A stretch of DNA of 64,000 nucleotides from Cellulomonas sp. Y8 (GTDB lineage: Bacteria > Actinomycetota > Actinomycetes > Actinomycetales > Cellulomonadaceae): positions 1,860,001-1,924,000 of the forward strand of contig NZ_CP041203.1 in the NCBI RefSeq assembly GCF_008033115.1. Direction: 5' to 3'. Shown piece after piece: positions 8,337-17,221 of this stretch; the first letter of the stretch is position 1, and every line of letters begins with the position of its first letter. The notes under the pieces were generated by a model. It was not told where the DNA came from and did not search any database. It saw only the letters and a list, made by a program, of their open reading frames with translations. The translations under genes and the position numbers were made by a program.

Positions 8337-10373
8337 TCAGACGGGGTCGGGCAGGAGCGACGGGTCGGCCAGCGCCTGCTCGCAGGCCAGGAGCAGCGCT
8401 CCGCCGGACCAGGCGTGGCTCAGCGTGAGCAGCATGCCCTTCGGCTGGAAGCACGCCGTCTGGTAGTACCGCTCGGACGTCATGCCCCGGTAGGCGTTGA
8501 AGTCGCCGTCGAACCGGGCGACCAGCTGCCGGAAGCACGCGAGGGTCTCGGCGGCCCGGTCGGCGTAGTGCGGGTCGCCGGTGGCGGCGGACAGCTCGGC
8601 CAGCTCCTGCGTGCACACCAGGCCGTAGGCGTGCAGGTGCTGGTTCGACGGCGAGGCGTTGTCGGCGCCGCGGGTGGCGAACCGGTAGACGTCCAGCGGG
8701 GTCCCCTCCGGGAACCGGGTGTTGTACGTGTACCGGAAGGTCAGCATCCAGTCGGCGGCGCGGCGGGCCAGGTCGAGCCAGCGCGGGTCCCCGGTGCGCC
8801 GGTGCAGCGCGACGTACGACATGACGGCGACGTACCCGTCCTCGGACGTCGGCGCCAGGTCGACGTCCTCCGGCGCGCCGTGCAGGAACTCCCGGTCGAC
8901 GAACTGCGCGTAGTGCTCGCCGGCCCGCACCGCGGCCGCGAGGTAGGCGCCGTCCGCGCCGTCCGGACCGTCCCACCGCTCCGCCTCGGCGAGCGCGGCG
9001 ACCCAGGTCAGGCCGGCGGCGCCGTGCCAGGACAGCACCTCCCCCGTCTGGGCGTGGTGGGCCGAGCCGAGGTTGCCGTCGGGCCGCTGCCGGCGGACGA
9101 CGACGTCGAGGTTCGACCGCAGCGCCGCGGCCCAGCCGGGGTGCGCGGCGCGGACATCCTCGCCCAGCTCGAGCGCCCGGGCCAGGAACAGCGACGCCTC
9201 CGCGAGCGTGCGGGAGTGCAGCGCGCCCGGGGTGCGGGACCAGCTCTGCGACCAGCCGTGCTCCGCGTACCAGACGCCCCAGAACGTGCCCGAGGGCGAC
9301 AGGTGGTCGCAGACGAAGTCGACGACCCGGGCCGCCGCCGCACCTGCCTCGTCCGCGCCCCGCCGGCGCGCGTGCGCCAGCAGCGCGTACGCCCACGGGA
9401 TGCCGCTGACCCAGCCGACGTGCATGGCCTGCCGGTCGACGGTCAGGCCGTCCCGGCCCGAGACCTCGCGGTCGAAGCCGACCGTCTCGAGCAGCACGCC
9501 CGGCTCCGCGTAGTGCCAGCGGTGCAGGCCCTCGGCGGCGAGGTCGGCCGCCTCCGCGATCCCGACCCAGGGCCGCAGCGGCGAGGCCGCGCGGGTGCGC
9601 TCGTGCTCCTCGCGCAGGATCGCGGCGTAGGCGTGCCGGTCCGGGCCGGTCGCGTACACGGCGAACCGCAGCGTGACCCGCTCCCCCGGCGCCCAGCGGT
9701 AGGTCGTCGTCTCCGCGGGGCGCGGCGTCCCCGAGCCGTAGTACGACACCGGGTCCTCGCGGAACGGGAAGGTCAGGTGCACGCTGCCGACGCCGGTCGC
9801 GACGTCGTGCGCCAGGCCGAGGCCGGTCATGCCGAGCGCGGTCGTCTCCGGGGCGACCAGCGCGACGCCGCCGGGGCCCGCCCAGGCGAGCACGGCCGGT
9901 GTCGCGGCGCGGTCCGCGCGGTACTCCCAGTGGTCGCTCACCATGCCGGCCGGGTCGTCCGCGCCCACCTCGAACCGCGGGAACGGCCGGTCGCAGTCGA
10001 CGGGCCGGTTCTCGCCGTAGAACGCGCCGGGGATCAGCCACCAGGGCGCCTCGGGCGCGGCGGGCAGGTGCACCCGGAACCGGATGCCGGCCCCGGTCGG
10101 CTCCGCGCCGCGGTGCTCGACGTCGAGCCGCACGTCGACCCGCCCCGACGGGGTGGGTGCCGCCCAGGTGGCGAGCGCGCGGAACGACCCGGCCTCGCCG
10201 GCGACCGCGCCCGGCCCCGCCGGGGTCGACGGCACGGGGAGCACGGAACCGTCCGCGAGCACCACCTCGGCCACGTGCGGCACGGTGGCCACCACGGGGC
10301 CGTCGTCGCCGGGCCACGCCGGGCCCGCAGGCCGGAGCGACCCCGTCGGTCGCAGCAGGACGCCCTCGTCCAC
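8337..10373 (-). CDS. Putative six-hairpin-type glycosidase of unknown family
   Basis: 678 aa, without signal peptide or TM helix, so probably cytoplasmic. The N-terminal half (1-270) is beta-rich, with FRVHLPAAPEAPWWL and the motif GAFYGENRPVD. The C-terminal half looks like an (alpha/alpha) toroid with repeated helical hairpins rich in Trp and His (GWVSGIPWAYALLAHA, GTFWGVWYAEHGWSQSW, TYNTRFPEGTPLDVYRF). I do not recognise the family and cannot name catalytic residues. It is the last gene of a ROK kinase-SIS-glycosidase operon under the shared operator, which supports a role in cytoplasmic breakdown of imported oligosaccharides. The start at 10373 follows the SIS stop by 52 nt. Confidence 0.7.
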   Translation of the reverse strand: MDEGVLLRPTGSLRPAGPAWPGDDGPVVATVPHVAEVVLADGSVLPVPSTPAGPGAVAGEAGSFRALATWAAPTPSGRVDVRLDVEHRGAEPTGAGIRFRVHLPAAPEAPWWLIPGAFYGENRPVDCDRPFPRFEVGADDPAGMVSDHWEYRADRAATPAVLAWAGPGGVALVAPETTALGMTGLGLAHDVATGVGSVHLTFPFREDPVSYYGSGTPRPAETTTYRWAPGERVTLRFAVYATGPDRHAYAAILREEHERTRAASPLRPWVGIAEAADLAAEGLHRWHYAEPGVLLETVGFDREVSGRDGLTVDRQAMHVGWVSGIPWAYALLAHARRRGADEAGAAAARVVDFVCDHLSPSGTFWGVWYAEHGWSQSWSRTPGALHSRTLAEASLFLARALELGEDVRAAHPGWAAALRSNLDVVVRRQRPDGNLGSAHHAQTGEVLSWHGAAGLTWVAALAEAERWDGPDGADGAYLAAAVRAGEHYAQFVDREFLHGAPEDVDLAPTSEDGYVAVMSYVALHRRTGDPRWLDLARRAADWMLTFRYTYNTRFPEGTPLDVYRFATRGADNASPSNQHLHAYGLVCTQELAELSAATGDPHYADRAAETLACFRQLVARFDGDFNAYRGMTSERYYQTACFQPKGMLLTLSHAWSGGALLLACEQALADPSLLPDPV

Positions 10374-10425
10374 GTGCCCACCCTCCGCCGCGGAGCGGCC
10401 GTCGATCGGTCGGTCTGCCGGCCGC

Positions 10426-11100
10426 TCAGGCCGCGGGCGGCTCGTCGGCGGCCCAGGCGTCCACCATCTCGCTGATCACGTGCAGCACCAAGGTGTGCAT
10501 CTCCTGGATCCGCGGCGTCGCCGAGGACGGCACCAGCAGCAGGTGGTCGGCGTGCTCCCGGGCGGGCCCGCCGTCCCCGCCGGCGAGCAGCAGCGTGGTC
10601 GCACCGTTCGCGCGGGCGGACTCGAGCGCGCGGACGACGTTCGGGGACCGGCCGCTCGTGGTGAACGCGACGACCAGGTCGCCCGGGTGTGCGAGGGCCT
10701 CGACCTGGCGGGCGAACACGTCCTCGTAGGCGTAGTCGTTCGCGATGCAGGTCATCGACGTGGGGTCCGTGCTGAGCGTGACGGCGGGCAGCGGGCGCCG
10801 GTCCCGCTTGTAGTGGCCGACGAGCTCGCCGGTCAGGTGCTGCGCGTCCGCGGCGCTGCCGCCGTTGCCGAACGTGTAGAGGGTGCCGCCGCGGGCGAAC
10901 GTGTCCCGGACCAGCTCCCCGGCGGCCCGGATGCGGTCGGCGAGCCCGACCATCGCGCCGGCCACGTCGGCGTGGGCGGCGAGGTGGGCGTGCAGCCAGT
11001 CGGCGGGGGCGTCGGGCGCGTCGGCCGCGGCCGGGCGAGCAGCGGCGGCCGGGGCGGCCGGAACGGCCGTCGTCAGGATCGGGGCGGTGGGATCAGACAC
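10426..11100 (-). CDS. SIS-domain sugar-phosphate isomerase, GmhA-like
   Basis: 224 aa. The SIS fold binds phosphosugars. Here the core TLYTFGNGGSAADAQHLTGELVGH closely resembles sedoheptulose-7-phosphate isomerase (GmhA), with the second loop FTTSGRSPNVVRAL. The GTG start at 11100 overlaps the kinase stop (11093) by 8 nt, indicating translational coupling. In this setting (ROK kinase upstream, glycosidase downstream, mannosidase regulon) the substrate is more likely a hexose or amino-sugar phosphate than a heptose phosphate; that is inferred from neighbours. About 35 Ala/Pro-rich residues precede the domain and are of unknown use. Confidence 0.85.
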   Translation of the reverse strand: MSDPTAPILTTAVPAAPAAAARPAAADAPDAPADWLHAHLAAHADVAGAMVGLADRIRAAGELVRDTFARGGTLYTFGNGGSAADAQHLTGELVGHYKRDRRPLPAVTLSTDPTSMTCIANDYAYEDVFARQVEALAHPGDLVVAFTTSGRSPNVVRALESARANGATTLLLAGGDGGPAREHADHLLLVPSSATPRIQEMHTLVLHVISEMVDAWAADEPPAA

Positions 11101-12211
11101 GAGCGGCCTCCGTCGGCGCGTGGTCGTGCGGCGGGCGGGTGGGTGCGGCGCCGGCGGCGTCGGCGGGCGCAGCGGCACCGGCGGGCGCGGCGACGACCCC
11201 CGCGCCACCCGCGGCCAGCACGTCGAACGCGATCGCCCCGGCCCCGACGACGCAGACGACGTCCCCGAGCGCGGCGAGCCGCACCGTCGCGGCGCGCGCC
11301 GCCGGCGGCATGGCCTCCCGGGCGACGATCGCCCGCACCGGGTCGAGCAGCATCGCGCCGGACCTGGTCACCCCGCCGCCGAGCACGACGAGCTCCGGCT
11401 CCAGCACGTTGACCAGGTCGGACACCGCGCTGCCGAGCAGGTCGACGGTCTCGTCCCAGACCCGCGCGGCGAGCGGGTCCCCGGCGGCAGCGGCGGCGCT
11501 GACGTCCGCGGCGGTGACGGCGGCCAGGGCGGCGAGCGACGAGGGCGTCTCCCCCGGGACCGGGTCGGCGAGGGCGTCGGCGGCCCGCGCCGCGATCGAC
11601 GACCCCGACGCGTACGCCTCGATGCAGCCGCGCCGCCCGCACGAGCAGGCGCGGCCGCCGCGGCGGACGGTGATATGGCCGAGCTCGCCGCCGTTGCCGG
11701 CCGCGCCGCGGTGCAGCCGCCCGTCGAGCACGACGCCGCCGCCCACACCGGTCGACACGGTCAGGTACACGAGGCTGCCGAGCCCGCGCCCGGCGCCGTA
11801 CCGGTGCTCGGCGACGGCCGCGGCGGTGGCGTCGTTCTCCAGCGCGAACGGGACGCCGAACGCGGCGGTCGCGAGCAGGCCGATCGGGACGTCGTCCCAG
11901 CCGGGCAGGTGCGGCGGCGACTGGAGCACGCCGGTCGGCGCGTCGAGCGGGCCGCCGCACGCGATGCCCACGGCGCCGACGGGTCCGAGCCCGGCCTCCG
12001 CGACGGCCTCGTGCCCCATCGCGAACAGCCGCGCGATCACGGCGTCCGGCCCCTCCTCGCGGCGGGTCGGGCGGACGCGCAGCCCGTGCACGGCCCCGTC
12101 CGGGGTGACCACGCCGACGGCGAGCTTGGTCCCGCCGATGTCGAGCGCGAGGACCGGCGCGCCGCCGGCCGTGCCTCCGCCCGCGGGCGCGGGCGAGCCG
12201 TCCGTCGTCAT
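11093..12211 (-). CDS. ROK-family sugar kinase
   Basis: 372 aa. ROK kinases phosphorylate glucose, mannose, fructose or N-acetyl-hexosamines with ATP. Seen: the N-terminal phosphate-1 motif LDIGGTKLAVG (from Asp24), the ROK sugar-binding/zinc signature with ELGH followed by CSCGRRGCIEAY, and a C-terminal adenosine motif VVLGGGVTRSGAML. No helix-turn-helix precedes the kinase domain, so it is an enzyme and not a NagC/XylR-type repressor. The ATG at 12211 has GGAGG 8 nt upstream. Two operator palindromes lie 92-183 bp upstream. Mannose, GlcNAc or ManNAc are sensible substrates given the surrounding glycosidases, but the sequence alone does not decide. Confidence 0.88.
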   Translation of the reverse strand: MTTDGSPAPAGGGTAGGAPVLALDIGGTKLAVGVVTPDGAVHGLRVRPTRREEGPDAVIARLFAMGHEAVAEAGLGPVGAVGIACGGPLDAPTGVLQSPPHLPGWDDVPIGLLATAAFGVPFALENDATAAAVAEHRYGAGRGLGSLVYLTVSTGVGGGVVLDGRLHRGAAGNGGELGHITVRRGGRACSCGRRGCIEAYASGSSIAARAADALADPVPGETPSSLAALAAVTAADVSAAAAAGDPLAARVWDETVDLLGSAVSDLVNVLEPELVVLGGGVTRSGAMLLDPVRAIVAREAMPPAARAATVRLAALGDVVCVVGAGAIAFDVLAAGGAGVVAAPAGAAAPADAAGAAPTRPPHDHAPTEAARV

Positions 12212-12302
12212 CCGTCCTCCAGACCCCCGGCGGGCGCGCGGCCGGGTGCGGCGGCGCGTGGCGACCCCGGAGCCCACCGGCGTCGGTGCCGTGGGATCGC
12301 CC

Positions 12303-12316
12303 TGGGATCGATTCCA
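12303..12316. promoter_or_regulatory. LacI-type operator, proximal site for the ROK operon
   Basis: TGGGATCGATTCCA, a near-perfect palindrome of the TGGNATCGNTNCCA family, 92 bp upstream of the ROK kinase start. A second copy lies 64 bp (centre to centre 78 bp) further upstream, so looping between two bound repressor dimers is possible. Confidence 0.75.
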
Positions 12317-12380
12317 GATCGAGCATAGGAGCGGGCGGAAGAGAGCGTCAAGCCAGGCGCGGGAAAACGACGCCGCGACG

Positions 12381-12394
12381 TGGGATCGAGTCCA
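12381..12394. promoter_or_regulatory. LacI-type operator, distal site for the ROK operon
   Basis: TGGGATCGAGTCCA, the same family as the site at 12303-12316 with one arm mismatch. It lies between the LacI gene's 3' end and the ROK operon. Confidence 0.65.
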
Positions 12395-12576
12395 GGTCAG
12401 CCGCCGTCCGCACCGGGCCCGACGCACGACCGGGCGCGCCGCGAGAGTGGAACGCCGTGACGGACACGCCGACGGCGTGTCGGGCGCGACGTCCCACCGA
12501 GCGGGCACGGCGGCAGCACCCGGGCGCGCGAGTGCGGCAGCCCCGCGTCAGGCGGGGGTCGTCGACCGACCCCGCG
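12395..12576. other. Intergenic remainder between LacI and the ROK operon, no gene
   Basis: Together with the two operators this completes the 365-bp gap 12212-12576. I see no credible coding sequence. The short direct repeat GCGTCAGGC occurs twice near 12544-12580, partly in the 3' end of the LacI gene. Confidence 0.4.
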
Positions 12577-13629
12577 TCAGGCCGCGGGCGGGGGCGCGGT
12601 CGAGCCGCGCTGCGCCACGGCGGCCGAGAGCATCACGGTCCGCTTGGGCGACTCGGGGCTCTGGATCCGCTCGACCAGCTGCCCGACCGCGGCCTCGCCG
12701 AGCGCGACCGCGTCCTGCGCGACCGCGGTGACGCCGGGCGTCACCATCGTCATCCACGGGGCGTCGTCGAACGACACCAGGCTGAGGTCGTCGGGCACCC
12801 GCAGGCCGAGCGCCTGCGCGGCGCGCCACACGCCCTCCGCGAGCACGTTGTTGGCCGCGAACACGGCGGTCGGCCGGTCCGGCCCGCCGAGCAGGTCCCG
12901 CGCCACGCCGGTCGCGGCGCCGACGTCCCAGCCGCCGCGCACCACGAGGGCGTCGTCCAGAGAGAGCCCGGCGGCGAGGAACGCGGACCGGTAGCCGACC
13001 AGGCGGTCCCGGCCGGTCGTCCAGTCCATCTCGTCGATGAGCAGCGCGACCCGGCGGTGGCCCTGCTGCAGCAGGCCGGTGGTGACCCGCTCGGCGGCCG
13101 CCTTGTTGTCGACCACCACGGCGTCGCAGGCGCCCTCGGCGAACTGCCGGTCGACCTCGATCACGGGGATCCGGTGCCGGCCCAGGTACTCGGCGACCTC
13201 GGCGGACAGCGGGGTGAGGATGACGCCGGCGACGCGCAGCGCGACGAAGGTCTCGGCGGCCTCGAGCTCGGCCTCGACCGATCCCGCGTCGTCGGCCAGC
13301 ATCATCGCGTAGCCGCGCTTGCGGGACTGGGCGCTGACCCCGCTCGCGAGGTCGGCGTAGAACGAGTTCCGCAGGTCGGAGACGAGCACGCCGATGGACC
13401 GGCTGACCTGCTGGCGGAGGTTGCGCGCCATCGCGTCCGGCACGTAGCCGAGCGTCTGGGCGGCGCGCCGGACCCGCTCGCGCACGGCGGGCGCCACGTA
13501 GCCGCGGCCGGTGAGCGCGCGCGAGGCGGTGGAGCGGGAGACGTCGGCGGCCTCGGCCACGTCCTTGATCGTGGCGCGGCGTCCCGGGGCGGTCGCCGCA
13601 CCGCGCGTGCCCGGCGCGGCAGCCTCCAT
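12577..13629 (-). CDS. LacI-family transcriptional repressor, probable regulator of the glycan regulon
   Basis: 350 aa, the usual LacI length. The N-terminal helix-turn-helix reads ATIKDVAEAADVSRSTASRA, followed by the hinge-helix region (PDAMARNLRQQ) and a periplasmic-binding-protein-like sensor domain (SIGVLVSDLRNSFYADL onward). The ATG at 13629 is preceded by GAGGAG at about 7-12 nt. It is the second gene of an operon with the tandem metallo-beta-lactamase protein (32-nt gap), whose promoter carries one of the shared palindromes, implying autoregulation. As the only LacI gene in the window, amid eight matching palindromes, it is the natural candidate to bind them all. The inducer is unknown. 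Confidence 0.92.
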   Translation of the reverse strand: MEAAAPGTRGAATAPGRRATIKDVAEAADVSRSTASRALTGRGYVAPAVRERVRRAAQTLGYVPDAMARNLRQQVSRSIGVLVSDLRNSFYADLASGVSAQSRKRGYAMMLADDAGSVEAELEAAETFVALRVAGVILTPLSAEVAEYLGRHRIPVIEVDRQFAEGACDAVVVDNKAAAERVTTGLLQQGHRRVALLIDEMDWTTGRDRLVGYRSAFLAAGLSLDDALVVRGGWDVGAATGVARDLLGGPDRPTAVFAANNVLAEGVWRAAQALGLRVPDDLSLVSFDDAPWMTMVTPGVTAVAQDAVALGEAAVGQLVERIQSPESPKRTVMLSAAVAQRGSTAPPPAA

Positions 13630-13661
13630 GCAGTGCTCCTCGATCCCCCGGCCCGTGGGCC

Positions 13662-15527
13662 TCAGTCCGCCACGACGTCCACGAGCGCCTCGGCGTGCTG
13701 GCCGAGGCGCAGGTCCCCGATGCTGACGTCGACGGCCAGCCGCCGGCGGACCGCCGCGGGACCCGTGGGCACCACGTCCAGGTCGATCTCCGCGTGCCCG
13801 CCGGGCGGGAGCGCGACGACGGCCTCGTCGGGGTGCGCGCGCCAGCCTAGCGGCAGCACCGCGCGCACGGTCGCCTTCCGCTCCTCGCGCGCGGGGTTGC
13901 GGACCGTCACGGTGAACCGCGCGGGCCGGTCGGCGGGCACCCGGGAGACGTAGGGGGCGATCCGCGCCATGTGCGTGTCGCTGCCCAGGTCGAGCTCGTC
14001 GAGCGGCAGCAGGTCGTGGTGGATCTGCACCAGCTCCTCGGCCTCGTCCTCCAGCATCGCGAGGTAGGAGTCGTCGACCCACCGGGGCTCCCAGTGCCCC
14101 GACACCATGACCCCCGGCGCGACCCGGCGGTAGAGCGCGGCGCTGTCCCGGTAGTCGGTGATCCGGAACAGGTTCCGGTACTGGTAGTTGAGGATCTCCC
14201 GCCGGTTCCCGGGGATGCCGAGCCCGTCCTGCTGGTCGCCGGTGACGAGCACCCGCACGCCGTCGACCTCCACCTCGAAGGCGGCGGCGTACAGCGTGTG
14301 GCCGGGCAGCTCGTGCACCGTGATCTCGTACTCGTGCCACCGGAAGGTCCCCCCGATCGGGAGGACGCGGTCGACCGGGATCGGGTCGTACCACTGGCAG
14401 GGCAGGTCGAAGCGCATCGGGTCGGTGAGGATCGGCGCGACGTTCGACGGCGCCCACACCTCGGTGCCCTCGACCTCGCGCAGCAGGTTCATCCCCGCCA
14501 CGTGGTCGTCGTGGTAGTGCGTGGGCAGCACCGCCTCGACCGTGGTGACGCCGTGGTCGCGGCGGAGCGCGGGCAGCGAGGCGAGCCACGGGCGGCGGGA
14601 CGCCCGGTCGCCGCCGGAGGGCAGGCCCGTGGTCATGTCGTACCCGTAGTCCATCAGCAGCGCCGCGCCGTCCCGCGAGACGAGGACGTACGAGCACGCG
14701 TTGCTCGACAGGTTCAGCAGGAAGTGCTCGGTGATCCGCTGGAACGGCTCCGCCAGGCGCAGCCGCAGGTCCCACGGCTGCGGACGCCGCGAGTCGACGT
14801 AGCCCCGCATCCGGGTCGCCAGCAGGCCGAGCGCGTGCTGCGGGTCGCCCATCGGGCGACCGTGGGACGGGAGCAGCAGGTCGAGGTGCTCGTCCATCAG
14901 CAGGTAGCAGGACAGGACCGTCATCGCCGGCCCCTCGTTCTCGGTGTACGACCACTGGGTGGCCGCGAGCGACCAGACCTTGCCGGGGGCGTAGACGAGG
15001 TCGCCGGTGAACCCGAGCCGCCGGCCGTCGCGCTCGACGACGTAGGACACCGACCCGGTGGTGTGGCCCGGCGTCGGGACGACCTGGACCGCGACCCCGC
15101 CGTAGACCCGCGTGCGGTACTCGGGCACCACGTCCGCGACCGGGACGGGGTCGAGCAGGGAGAACCGGTCCTCGCGCAGGTTGTAGTCGTTGACCACGCG
15201 CCGGGTGCGCCACATCTCGTCGACCCGGTCGAACAGGTCGCGCTCGACGGGCGGGACGTGGATGGCGATGCCGGCGGCGACGGCACGGGGCAGGCCCTGG
15301 CCCTGGTCGCGGTGGTGGTGGGTCATCAGCACGTCGGTGATCCGGTCGACGCCCATCTCCGCCAGGAGGTCCAGCACGACGCCGGAACCGAAGTCGATCG
15401 CGACCGCGGTGCGGGCGCCGTCGGGCGCGGGCTCGGCGGCGCGGACGACGTAGACGTGGCAGGTGTCGGCGACCCGGAACACGCCTGGCGCGACCTCGAC
15501 GACCTCGGCGGCGACGGTGGCGGGCAT
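13662..15527 (-). CDS. Tandem metallo-beta-lactamase-fold hydrolase with C-terminal beta domain
   Basis: 621 aa. Two MBL-like domains are joined head to tail. Domain 1 (about 10-235) has THHHRDQG (70-75), PGHTTG (His155), FTGD (Asp176) and PSHGRP (His222); the last His of the canonical HxHxDH is Gln75. Domain 2 (about 275-500) has the intact THYHDDH (337-342), LPGHT and VTGDQQD. The last 100 residues look like an NPCBM/NEW-type beta-sandwich (FTVTVRNPAREERKATV). There is no signal peptide. MBL folds hydrolyse esters, lactones or phosphodiesters; near an FAD sugar oxidoreductase, a sugar-lactone substrate is an attractive but unproven idea. It is first in the operon with LacI, and an operator ends 9 nt before the start codon. 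Confidence 0.82.
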   Translation of the reverse strand: MPATVAAEVVEVAPGVFRVADTCHVYVVRAAEPAPDGARTAVAIDFGSGVVLDLLAEMGVDRITDVLMTHHHRDQGQGLPRAVAAGIAIHVPPVERDLFDRVDEMWRTRRVVNDYNLREDRFSLLDPVPVADVVPEYRTRVYGGVAVQVVPTPGHTTGSVSYVVERDGRRLGFTGDLVYAPGKVWSLAATQWSYTENEGPAMTVLSCYLLMDEHLDLLLPSHGRPMGDPQHALGLLATRMRGYVDSRRPQPWDLRLRLAEPFQRITEHFLLNLSSNACSYVLVSRDGAALLMDYGYDMTTGLPSGGDRASRRPWLASLPALRRDHGVTTVEAVLPTHYHDDHVAGMNLLREVEGTEVWAPSNVAPILTDPMRFDLPCQWYDPIPVDRVLPIGGTFRWHEYEITVHELPGHTLYAAAFEVEVDGVRVLVTGDQQDGLGIPGNRREILNYQYRNLFRITDYRDSAALYRRVAPGVMVSGHWEPRWVDDSYLAMLEDEAEELVQIHHDLLPLDELDLGSDTHMARIAPYVSRVPADRPARFTVTVRNPAREERKATVRAVLPLGWRAHPDEAVVALPPGGHAEIDLDVVPTGPAAVRRRLAVDVSIGDLRLGQHAEALVDVVAD

Positions 15528-15535
15528 GACGCCTA

Positions 15536-15549
15536 TGGTATCGATTCCA
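15536..15549. promoter_or_regulatory. LacI-type operator before the MBL-LacI operon
   Basis: TGGTATCGATTCCA, one mismatch from perfect symmetry and a member of the TGGNATCGNTNCCA family. It sits 9-22 nt upstream of the MBL start, so a bound repressor would cover the start region. Its position predicts negative autoregulation of LacI. Confidence 0.75.
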
Positions 15550-15640
15550 GAGTGCGCGCCACAAGCGATGCGACGGAAGAGAAGCGCTGCTCAGCAGCGG
15601 TTTCGGCCACTATGCCCGGATCGTCCCGCGCCGCCCCGCG

Positions 15641-17221
15641 TCACAGCGCCAGGACCTGGCCCGCCGCCCGCAGCTCGTCCTGCAGCGCGGCCACGTCGAC
15701 CGCCTGCACCGCCCGCCCCGACGCCGCCGCCCGCGCCGCCGCGAGCCCCGCGACGTGCCCGAGCATCTGGTACTGCGGCTCCATCCGGATCGACGAGAAC
15801 GCCACGTGCGAGGCGGACACGCACACCGGCACGACGAGGTTCGTGCAGTCCGCCCACCGCGGCACCAGCGCCCGGTACGGGATCGGGTACGGCGGCACCG
15901 GCACGGAGTAGTACCCCTCGGTGACGACCATCCCGACCGGGCGCGGGTGCTCGTGCACCCAGCGCCAGGTGCGCTGCACCTCCCGGACGTCCAGGTGGTA
16001 CGAGCCCATCGCCACGACGTCGTGCCACCTGGCCGGCCCGCGCAGGTCGTGCTCGGTCAGCACCACCTCGCCGACCATCCGGCGCGCCTCCCGGACGTAG
16101 AGCTGGTGCGGCAGGTGGCCCGTGTCGGCGAACTCGTCGGCGGGCAGCCCCCAGCGGGCCAGCTCGCGGCGCACCGGCGCGGGCACCTCCGGGTCGTGGC
16201 TGAGGAACCACAGGAGGTCCTGGGCGTGGTGCAGGTGGTGCCGGCGGATCTCCTCGCGGCGGTCCGGGTCGGCGGTCGGGTACTCCCACGCGGTGCCGTC
16301 GAGGACGCTGAGCGAGAACGGCCCGAGCGAGTTCCCGTCGGCCTTGCCGCCGGGGAGGTTCGGCTCGAGCCCGAGCAGCGACCCCGCCTCCGGGACGTGG
16401 CCGGCGCGGGCCCAGTGCCGGAACAGCCGGCGGCCGAGCTCCCAGTGCGCGTCGTCGTACCCGGGGCGGCGCTCGACGGGGACCCGGTCCGCCGCGGTGG
16501 TCAGGCACAGCCGGTAGCCGTAGGACATCACCCCGCCGTCGCCGGACCCGACCGGCGCGAGCGGCACGTCCCGGACCTGCGGCAGCACGGGGCCGGGCGT
16601 CTGCCCTGACGGGTCGTCGACGAACGGCGACACCCACCCGGGGAACGCGTGCCGCCCGGGGACGGGCTCGCGGCGGCCGGCGAAGGCCTCGCCGTGCAGC
16701 GACCGGTCCTCCCGGCCGACCCGCGACGGCACGCCCGCGAGCGCCAGCAGGTCGCCCTCGTAGGTCGCGTCGACGAACGATCCTCCGGCCCAGGTCCGGC
16801 CGTCCGCGGTGCGCACCGACCGGATCGCCCGGTCCGCCACGTCCGCCGACCGCACCGCCGCGCCGTGCTCGACCCGGATGCGCGGGTGGTCGAGCCAGCG
16901 CCGCAGGACCGCCTCCGCGACGTGCGCCTCCGGGCCGGCGTACGCGCCGACGGGCACGCCGTAGTGCGCCGCGACCTCCGCCCGGAACCGGGCGGCCATG
17001 CCGCCCAGCACCCGGACGTCGCCGACGTCGGTGTAGCCGAGGCCGCCCGAGGTCATGCCGCCGACGTGGTCGCCGGGCTCGAGCAGCAGCACGGAGGCGC
17101 CGGCCTCGGCCGCGGCGGCCGCGGCGCACACGCCCGCCGAGGTGGCGCCGACCACGACGACGTCGGCCTCGGCGACCGGGCCGGGATCGCGGGCGGCGCC
17201 GGCTCCCGGGTCCGCCCTCAC
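15641..17221 (-). CDS. FAD-dependent oxidoreductase, FAD_oxidored-type, carbohydrate-cluster associated
   Basis: 526 aa. The N-terminal Rossmann dinucleotide motif is VVVGATSAGVCAA (about 22-35) with the acidic strand end LLLEPGDHVGGMTSGG, typical of the FAD_oxidored/fumarate-reductase-like group. A C-terminal FAD motif (about SSIRMEPQYQMLGHVAGLAAA) closes the domain. Many His and Trp residues in the middle suggest a sugar-sized pocket. Proteins of this group often lie in polysaccharide clusters, but the reaction is usually unknown. The GTG at 17221 overlaps the upstream gene's stop as GTGA. It is the last gene of the GH2-GH1-GH36-like operon. No export signal is present, so it acts in the cytoplasm. 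Confidence 0.85.
   Translation of the reverse strand: MRADPGAGAARDPGPVAEADVVVVGATSAGVCAAAAAAEAGASVLLLEPGDHVGGMTSGGLGYTDVGDVRVLGGMAARFRAEVAAHYGVPVGAYAGPEAHVAEAVLRRWLDHPRIRVEHGAAVRSADVADRAIRSVRTADGRTWAGGSFVDATYEGDLLALAGVPSRVGREDRSLHGEAFAGRREPVPGRHAFPGWVSPFVDDPSGQTPGPVLPQVRDVPLAPVGSGDGGVMSYGYRLCLTTAADRVPVERRPGYDDAHWELGRRLFRHWARAGHVPEAGSLLGLEPNLPGGKADGNSLGPFSLSVLDGTAWEYPTADPDRREEIRRHHLHHAQDLLWFLSHDPEVPAPVRRELARWGLPADEFADTGHLPHQLYVREARRMVGEVVLTEHDLRGPARWHDVVAMGSYHLDVREVQRTWRWVHEHPRPVGMVVTEGYYSVPVPPYPIPYRALVPRWADCTNLVVPVCVSASHVAFSSIRMEPQYQMLGHVAGLAAARAAASGRAVQAVDVAALQDELRAAGQVLAL

Noticed and set aside
10426..11100. Calling the SIS protein a lipopolysaccharide heptose isomerase
   Set aside because: Sequence is GmhA-like, yet a Gram-positive actinobacterial sugar operon gives no LPS context; kept as SIS sugar-phosphate isomerase.
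11093..12211. ROK protein as a NagC/Mlc-type repressor
   Set aside because: No N-terminal helix-turn-helix; the kinase domain starts within about 20 residues of the start codon.
12290..12302. TGGGATCGCCC before the ROK operator as an additional operator
   Set aside because: Half-site only, directly adjacent to a full site, so it adds no independent support.
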